Assembly: GCA_041309605.1 (NCBI GenBank)
Contig: JBFYZH010000115.1
Coordinates: 1-64,000 of the forward strand
Source: JALOPX01 sp041309605
GTDB taxonomy: Bacteria > Krumholzibacteriota > Krumholzibacteriia > Krumholzibacteriales > Krumholzibacteriaceae
Reading direction: 5' to 3'
DNA length: 64,000 bases
Made by a program: the position numbers and the translations under genes. This document shows, one piece after another, positions 59,361 through 64,000 of the stretch. Under the pieces are notes generated by a model that searched no databases, was not told where the DNA came from, and saw nothing but the letters and a program-made list of their open reading frames with translations. The first letter of the stretch is position 1. Every line of letters starts with the position of its first letter.

Positions 59361-61049
59361 GTGAGGAAACTGCGCTTGTCCATGATCCTGTTGACGGTCG
59401 TATCAATCTCATCCGGGTTTGTTTCATGCGGGAAGGATTACAACATGGAATTCAGGCAATTCGTCGAAAACCATACATTGAAGGTCAGTCAACTGGAGAA
59501 GCAGGGGAGCCTCGCCTACTGGGAAGCCTCGAGGAGCGGAAGGGAGGAGGATTTCCTGGAGTTTTCGCGCGTGCAGATGGAGCTTGAAAAGATTTATACC
59601 AGCAGCGCGGAATTCGAATACATAAAGGAGATCAGGGCGGGAAGACGTCTCGGGGACCCGCAGCTCAAGCGCATCGCCGACCTTCTGTACCTGAAGTACG
59701 TCGGCAACCAGGTCGATCCGGCCATCCTCCAGAGGATCGTCGACCTGTCGAGCAGGGTCGAGAATCGTTTCAGCGTCTACAGGCCGGTCGTCGACGGGAA
59801 GGAACTGACGACGAACGAGGTCTATTCGATCCTCAGGGAGAGTACGGACAGCGCCTGGAGGAAAAAGGTCTGGGAGGCGAGCAAAAGGGTCGGACCGGTT
59901 GTGATCGAAGATCTTATGGAACTTGTAAGGGCCAGGAACGAATCGGCCAGGGCCGCCGGGTTCGATAATTACTACCAGATGTCGATGACCCTTTCGGAAC
60001 AGGACGAGGAAAAGCTCGCCGCGGTTTTCGAGGAGCTCGAAAGGCTTACGCGCGAGCCTTTTCTCGCCCTGAAGAAGGAACTCGATTCCGAACTGTCGAA
60101 AAGGTACGGGATCGGTCCGGAAGAGATGCGCCCCTGGCACTACCAGGACCCGTATTTCCAGGAAGCGCCGGCTGTCGGCGAGGTCGATTTCGACAGGTAC
60201 TACAAGGGAAAGGATATAGCGGAGCTGGCGACCGCCTTCTACGCGGGGCTGGGCATGCCCGTCGAGGATATCATCTCGCGAAGCGACCTCTACGAGCGCG
60301 AAGGGAAAAATCCCCACGCCTTCTGTACCGACATCGACAGGTTGGGGGACATAAGGATCCTCTGCAACCTCGCAGGCAACAGCCAGTGGATGGAGACGAT
60401 GCTCCACGAGCTGGGACACGGGGTGTACGACAAGTACATAGACAGGACGCTTCCATGGCTTCTCAGAAGTTTTCCGCACCTGTGCCTTACCGAAGCGTCA
60501 GCCATGTTTTTCGGACGGCTCTCGCAGGATCCGGGATGGATGAAATCCACCCTCGGGCTGGGCGGTGAAGAAATAGCCAGGATAACCCCGGCGCTGAAAA
60601 AATCGCTTCGAACCAAGCAGCTGATCTTCGCGCGCTGGGTGCAGGTGATGTTCAATTTCGAGAGGGAACTCTACAGGAATCCCGACCAGGATCTCAACAA
60701 GCTCTGGTGGGACCTCAAGGAAAAATACCAGTTCGTCAAAAGGCCCGAAGGGCGCGACGAGCCCGATTTCGCGGCCAAGATTCATATCATCTCCTCGCCG
60801 GTTTATTACCACAATTACATGCTGGGCGAGATGATCGCTTCGCAGCTCGGGGATTTTCTGCAAAGGCGCCTTGCCGAAGAAGGCGGCGCGGCGGGTATAT
60901 ACGGCAACAGGGCGGTCGGTGACTTCTTCAGGGAAAAGGTATACGGGCCGGGCAATATCCTCCCATGGGACGAGCATGTGAAGAAGGTGACCGGAGAACA
61001 GCTGACGGCGAAGTATTTCGTCGGGCAGTTCGTGGAGGGACAGGATTGA
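59361..61049 (+). CDS. M2-like (ACE-type) zinc peptidase lipoprotein
   Basis: The GTG at 59361 is chosen: AGGAGG ends 6 nt before it, while the TTG at 59355 touches that site. A lipoprotein signal (ISSGFVSC, Cys near residue 23) is followed by a 540-residue mainly helical peptidase. HELGH (H349-H353) with the acid helix LTEASAMFF is the gluzincin zinc site. The length and the segments WRKKVWEASKRVGPVVIEDL, RAAGFDNYYQMSM and NPHAFCTDIDRLGDIRILCN fit peptidase family M2/M3 (angiotensin-converting-enzyme-like dipeptidyl carboxypeptidase or oligopeptidase). It should sit in the outer membrane or periplasm and trim peptides. It is coupled to the transporter gene that follows by a TTGA overlap. Confidence 0.88.
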   Translation: MRKLRLSMILLTVVSISSGFVSCGKDYNMEFRQFVENHTLKVSQLEKQGSLAYWEASRSGREEDFLEFSRVQMELEKIYTSSAEFEYIKEIRAGRRLGDPQLKRIADLLYLKYVGNQVDPAILQRIVDLSSRVENRFSVYRPVVDGKELTTNEVYSILRESTDSAWRKKVWEASKRVGPVVIEDLMELVRARNESARAAGFDNYYQMSMTLSEQDEEKLAAVFEELERLTREPFLALKKELDSELSKRYGIGPEEMRPWHYQDPYFQEAPAVGEVDFDRYYKGKDIAELATAFYAGLGMPVEDIISRSDLYEREGKNPHAFCTDIDRLGDIRILCNLAGNSQWMETMLHELGHGVYDKYIDRTLPWLLRSFPHLCLTEASAMFFGRLSQDPGWMKSTLGLGGEEIARITPALKKSLRTKQLIFARWVQVMFNFERELYRNPDQDLNKLWWDLKEKYQFVKRPEGRDEPDFAAKIHIISSPVYYHNYMLGEMIASQLGDFLQRRLAEEGGAAGIYGNRAVGDFFREKVYGPGNILPWDEHVKKVTGEQLTAKYFVGQFVEGQD

Positions 61050-61888
61050 TCTGGCTTCTTCCGGCAGCCGCATGTTCGATATTGATCGCCGTGATCCTCA
61101 AGATAAACGAGGGCCGGGGCGGCGACAGGCTGCTGATGGCCGGGGCGAACTATATAACGGCCTCCCTGCTCGGTCTTCTGCTTCTGAGCGGCAGGCCGGG
61201 AACACCCTCGGGCGCCACACTGGGTCTTGGAGCGGTGACGGGCGTCGACTACGTACTGGCCATACTTGTCCTTATGACCGGAATATCGAGAGGCCCGCTG
61301 GCCGTGCCGGTCACGGTAATGAGGCTGTCGGTGGCCGTCCCGGTTGTCGCCTCGATCTTCCTGTGGAACGAAAAACCTTCGCCGGCACAGTGGGGCGGGA
61401 TAGCGCTCGGCATCGTCGCGATTACACTGTTCGGCATGGGGATTTCGCCCGGGGCGGGTAAAACGGGCGCGAAACGGGGTTTCTGGCCGCTCATGCTTGC
61501 GATCTTCGTCCTGACGGGGCTTGCCAGCGTTCTTCTAAAGACCTTCAGCGAGATTTCATCCGACTCCGAACGCCTCCAGTTCACCTGGATTCTCTTCACC
61601 TTCGCGGGGCTGTTCACATGGCTGCTCATCTTGAGCATCAGGATCCCCTTTGATCGAAGGACATTCATTCTGGGGATGCTGCTCGGCGTGCCGAACCTTT
61701 TCAGCACCTTCTTTACGCTCAAAGCGCTCCAGGGAGTACCCGCCTCGATCGTATTTCCTTTTATCAACGTTACGGTTATATTCGGGGCGACCGTGCTTGG
61801 ATTCGTCATATGGAGGGAGCGTTTAGGCGGCAGGGCGATCGCGGGACTGGTGCTCGCGGCCGCCGCACTCGTGTTATTGCCTCTGTAA
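61046..61888 (+). CDS. EamA/DMT-family transporter
   Basis: The best start is the TTG at 61046, which overlaps the peptidase stop (TTGA) and has GGAGGGA about 6 nt upstream; upstream in-frame sequence overlaps the peptidase and is ignored. The 280-residue protein has about ten hydrophobic helices in two repeats (IWLLPAAACSILIAVILK at the start, TVIFGATVLGFVIWRERLGG near the end), typical of drug/metabolite transporters. These export or import metabolites such as amino acids. Coupling to a peptidase suggests a peptide- or amino-acid-related substrate, which is only an inference. Confidence 0.87.
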   Translation: MIWLLPAAACSILIAVILKINEGRGGDRLLMAGANYITASLLGLLLLSGRPGTPSGATLGLGAVTGVDYVLAILVLMTGISRGPLAVPVTVMRLSVAVPVVASIFLWNEKPSPAQWGGIALGIVAITLFGMGISPGAGKTGAKRGFWPLMLAIFVLTGLASVLLKTFSEISSDSERLQFTWILFTFAGLFTWLLILSIRIPFDRRTFILGMLLGVPNLFSTFFTLKALQGVPASIVFPFINVTVIFGATVLGFVIWRERLGGRAIAGLVLAAAALVLLPL

Positions 61889-62026
61889 CGGCGTTATTGC
61901 CCCCATAACCGCGCCGGTCCGTCAAAAGGGGAAAATGAGAAGAATTGTCATTTCAAAATCGGGTTTTTACACGATTCTTGCAGGAATACTTCCGTGGAAG
62001 TATTATCTTTTGCGGGAGGATCAAGA

Positions 62027-62950
62027 ATGAGACAAATAATGAATAATAGATGGACCGCGATGGTCGCCGCGGCAGTGTTGTTCCTTATGGTGACCTCGAT
62101 TGCCTCGTGCGGCAGCGAAGATCCCGCCTCCCCCGATCCGACCGGCGATGACACGACCATGGTCGGGGATACAACAATGATAATCGACCATACGTGCTGC
62201 GATATATCTCTGATCCCGCGGCAGGCGATCCAGGATGCCATAGATACTCTTGTCATTGCGTATGGACACACCTCGCACGGAAGCCAGCTCGTTACCGGAA
62301 TGGATGGTCTCGCCGATTTTCTCGGCGACGACCTGTATTCCTGGTCGTCGAATGGCGCGAACGGGACTTTGCAACTGAGGGACAAACCGTTTCCCAACGA
62401 TCTTGGATATTCATCCTGGGAACCGGATACAAGATCTTATCTCAACAGCCATCCCGAGGTGAACGTGATCATATGGTCCTGGTGCGGGCAGGTCTCCTAC
62501 GCTTCGGAAGCCGTGATCGATCAATATCTCGACGATATGACCGCTCTCGAGAACGATTATCCGAACGTCAGTTTCGTTTACATGACCGGCCACCTCGACG
62601 GATCGGCGTACGGGAGCAATACGTTCCTGCGCAACCGGCAGATACGCGAATACTGCCTGGCCAACGACAAGATTCTCTACGACTTCAACGATATCGAATC
62701 TTACGATCCCGACGGCGTCTACTACGCGAACCGCAGGGCGAACGATAACTGCGATTACGACAGCGACGGCGATGGAACGCTTAAAATCGGCGTGGACGCC
62801 AATTGGGCCGTCGACTGGCAGAACGCGCATACGGGCGAGTGGTACGATTGCGCGGCTGCTCATACCCGGCCGCTTAACGGAAATCTCAAAGCCTACGCCG
62901 CCTGGTGGTTGTGGGCGAGGCTCGGAGGATGGGACGGTTCCACCGAATAA
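62027..62950 (+). CDS. Lipoprotein of unknown function
   Basis: The ATG at 62027 has GGGAGGA about 7 nt upstream. A lipoprotein signal (FLMVTSIASC; Cys near residue 28) and a Asp/Thr-rich linker (DPASPDPTGDDTTMVGDTTM) precede a 260-residue globular domain. Notable segments: TLVIAYGHTSHGSQLVTGMD, VNVIIWSWCGQVSYASEAVI, YPNVSFVYMTGHLDGSA, and DYDSDGDGTLKIG, which resembles a calcium loop. The alternation of GHTSHGS and TGHLDG hints at a hydrolase with a Ser/His centre of the SGNH type, but I cannot assign it. It is probably anchored in the outer membrane. Confidence 0.75.
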   Translation: MRQIMNNRWTAMVAAAVLFLMVTSIASCGSEDPASPDPTGDDTTMVGDTTMIIDHTCCDISLIPRQAIQDAIDTLVIAYGHTSHGSQLVTGMDGLADFLGDDLYSWSSNGANGTLQLRDKPFPNDLGYSSWEPDTRSYLNSHPEVNVIIWSWCGQVSYASEAVIDQYLDDMTALENDYPNVSFVYMTGHLDGSAYGSNTFLRNRQIREYCLANDKILYDFNDIESYDPDGVYYANRRANDNCDYDSDGDGTLKIGVDANWAVDWQNAHTGEWYDCAAAHTRPLNGNLKAYAAWWLWARLGGWDGSTE

Positions 62951-63003
62951 TCGAAGCTTCGCGGGAATGCCCGAGCCGGGGGCGGATAAGTCGATTTTTA
63001 CTC

Positions 63004-63032
63004 TTGACTTGGAGCCGGACGTTTGTTATAAA
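63004..63032 (+). promoter_or_regulatory. Promoter of rplU-rpmA
   Basis: TTGACT (63004-63009) and TATAAA (63027-63032) are spaced by 17 bp. The rplU start (63069) is 37 bp past the -10, with AGGAGG at 63054-63059. Confidence 0.75.
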
Positions 63033-63068
63033 TGTATCTCTTTGTGGTATTTCAGGAGGTCAGGATAA

Positions 63069-63380
63069 GTGTACGCGGTCATAAATCTGGCTGGCAAACA
63101 GTTTACGGTAAAACCTGAGGACAAAATCCGGGTTCCTCTGCTCGACGCCGAGGTCGGGAGTGTCATAAGATGCGATAATGTGCTCCTTTATTCGGATGGG
63201 GACGATATACGTATCGGAAAACCGAAGCTCGATAATATCAATGTGACGGCCGAGATCGTGAGCCACGGCCGGGAAAAGAAGATCCTCGTATTCAAGATGA
63301 AGCGAAGGAAGAATTACCGAAAAAAGAATGGCCACCGCCAGGATTTCACCCTTTTGAAGATAAAAGGGATAGAGGTATAG
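63069..63380 (+). CDS. rplU: Ribosomal protein L21 (bL21)
   Basis: The GTG start has AGGAGG 9 nt upstream. The 103-residue length and the sequence MYAVINLAGKQFTVKPEDKI, then VFKMKRRKNYRKKNGHRQDF (the conserved basic C-terminal rRNA-binding stretch) are those of bL21. It is part of the 50S subunit and binds 23S rRNA. It is followed after 23 bp by rpmA, the conserved gene order. Confidence 0.97.
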   Translation: MYAVINLAGKQFTVKPEDKIRVPLLDAEVGSVIRCDNVLLYSDGDDIRIGKPKLDNINVTAEIVSHGREKKILVFKMKRRKNYRKKNGHRQDFTLLKIKGIEV

Positions 63381-63403
63381 GCGGCAGGGGGAGCTGAAAC
63401 GAT

Positions 63404-63658
63404 ATGGCACATAAAAAAGGTGTCGGCAGTTCTAAAAACGGGCGCGACAGTCATTCTCAGCGGCTGGGCGCGAAGCGAACCTCCGGCCAGAACGTCCTGG
63501 CGGGAACGATACTTGTACGCCAGCGCGGAACGAAGATACACCCGGGCACCAACGTCGCCAGGGGCGGCGACGACACGCTCTTTGCCCTCGTCGACGGAAA
63601 GGTGCAGTTCGAACGTTTCGGAAGAACCAAGAAAAAGGTGAGTGTTTACGGCGAATAA
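63404..63658 (+). CDS. rpmA: Ribosomal protein L27 (bL27)
   Basis: The 84-residue protein begins MAHKKGVGSSKNGRDSHSQR, the L27 signature, and continues LGAKRTSGQNVLAGTILVRQ and RGTKIHPGTNVARGGDDTLF. There is no N-terminal leader to be processed, unlike in Firmicutes. L27 is in the 50S subunit near the peptidyl-transferase centre. Obg usually follows L21-L27, but here a terminator and repeat sequence follow. Confidence 0.97.
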   Translation: MAHKKGVGSSKNGRDSHSQRLGAKRTSGQNVLAGTILVRQRGTKIHPGTNVARGGDDTLFALVDGKVQFERFGRTKKKVSVYGE

Positions 63659-63689
63659 AAGCCGTAATTGAAATATTGAAAGCAAGTTG

Positions 63690-63731
63690 GAGCCCGGCGG
63701 AACGAAAGTTCCCTCCGGGCTCTTCTCTTTT
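63690..63731 (+). terminator. Rho-independent terminator of rplU-rpmA
   Basis: GAGCCCGG-C-GGAAC, a GAAA tetraloop, then GTTCC-CT-CCGGGCTC form a strong stem (63690-63722), followed by TTCTCTTTT (63723-63731). It lies 32 bp past the rpmA stop. Confidence 0.92.
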
Positions 63732-63783
63732 CCGGCAGGCGCATGTATAATGGGCAGCGGCCGGTTTGCCGTGAATACGAAAA

Positions 63784-63945
63784 TCTCGTCGCGAGTTGCA
63801 CGGGGAGATGTGGCGGGGAGATGCAAGTCTGACCTGCGCTGCGCGGCGTGGCGGTGTACTGCGGGGAAGTCACAAGTCTCGTCGCGAGTTCCGCAGCGTG
63901 GCGCGTAGCGCCGCGCGAGGACTGTCCGAGCAGGAGACTTGTGAC
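63784..63945. repeat. Palindromic structured repeat near right edge
   Basis: GTCACAAGTCTC (63869-63880) and GAGACTTGTGAC (63934-63945) are perfect 12-bp inverted arms. Inside is another stem, GGCGC-GTA-GCGCC (63900-63912). TCTCGTCGCGAGTT occurs twice as a direct repeat (63784-63797 and 63877-63890), and CTCG-TCG-CGAG within it folds on itself. This is the look of a dispersed intergenic repeat or a structured RNA; GCCCTTTTT shortly after (63952-63960) could end a transcript. Confidence 0.6.
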
Positions 63946-64000
63946 GCCCCCGCCCTTTTTCACGAGGACTGGTTGAGCTGTATGCATTTGTTTTGCCGGC

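Larger units (their letters stand above)
63659..64000. other. Terminal non-coding region with terminator and palindromic repeat
   Basis: These 342 bp to the window edge contain the rpmA terminator (63690-63731) and a structured repeat (63784-63945). Short open frames across them are not supported. No tRNA or known small RNA was recognised. Confidence 0.65.

Noticed and set aside
63913..63960. Possible RNase P RNA start (GAGGACTGTCCGAGC resembles GAGGAAAGTCCGGGC).
   Set aside because: Only a short similarity; the 5' stem and the conserved 3' regions are not seen before the window ends.

Overview
The window looks like chromosomal DNA from an uncultivated bacterium of the FCB-type radiation (Krumholzibacteriota, Eisenbacteria, Latescibacterota or a relative). 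This is an inference. It rests on four large secreted proteins that end in the FlgD-like, type IX-style C-terminal domain (motif NYPNPFNP, then W-G-N/D-G and VASGVYFYRL, then KIVLLR-type ends). Codon use is GC-rich almost everywhere, and TTG and GTG starts placed just after strong ribosome binding sites are common. No rRNA, tRNA, CRISPR array or complete insertion sequence was seen.

Layout. 1-2184 is an AT-rich island whose gene enters from the left edge: a degenerate PfkB-like domain fused to an AAA+ ATPase. It abuts a gingipain-like (C25) peptidase gene that lacks its 5' half. 2.2-22 kb is a surface and secretome region: four sorting-domain proteins (C25 remnant, LVIVD propeller, FG-GAP/VCBS propeller, small secreted protein), a beaded stalk protein, a propeller lipoprotein, an HDOD protein, a stand-alone asparagine-synthetase-like ligase, a secreted amidase, and one intact plus one decayed AAA/DUF4143 ATPase. 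22-31 kb holds a glycosyltransferase/TSUP/phosphoesterase run, then a minus-strand pair of PPDK-N-like proteins and glutamate dehydrogenase. 31.4-35.7 kb is a minus-strand stress unit: BipA, ECF sigma, zinc-finger anti-sigma and two CpxP/ZraP-like periplasmic proteins, closed by a clear terminator. 36-45 kb mixes hydrolases, an SPFH protein, a secreted GT-A-like protein, a DUF885-like metallopeptidase, a homocysteine methyltransferase-like enzyme and a DJ-1/propeller fusion.

45.3-50.5 kb is the most interesting part. A TetR regulator with a perfect 30-bp operator sits over its own promoter. It is followed by a very tight operon: a SpeD-type pyruvoyl decarboxylase homologue, a FemAB/GNAT-like acyltransferase, an ATP-grasp ligase, a LysA/ornithine-decarboxylase-fold PLP enzyme and a short zinc-ribbon protein. 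Two unrelated decarboxylases next to an amide ligase and an acyl or aminoacyl transferase suggest a pathway to an amine-containing conjugate. I do not recognise it as a described system.

50.5-64 kb has a hydrolase/membrane-protein pair with an almost ideal promoter and operator, a second sigma/anti-sigma pair, MurJ, a glycosyltransferase, a beta-helix protein, a two-DTG aspartyl protease with a PDZ-like tail, an M2-like peptidase lipoprotein, a DMT transporter, an unknown lipoprotein, and the ribosomal pair rplU-rpmA with promoter and terminator. A structured palindromic repeat lies near the right edge.
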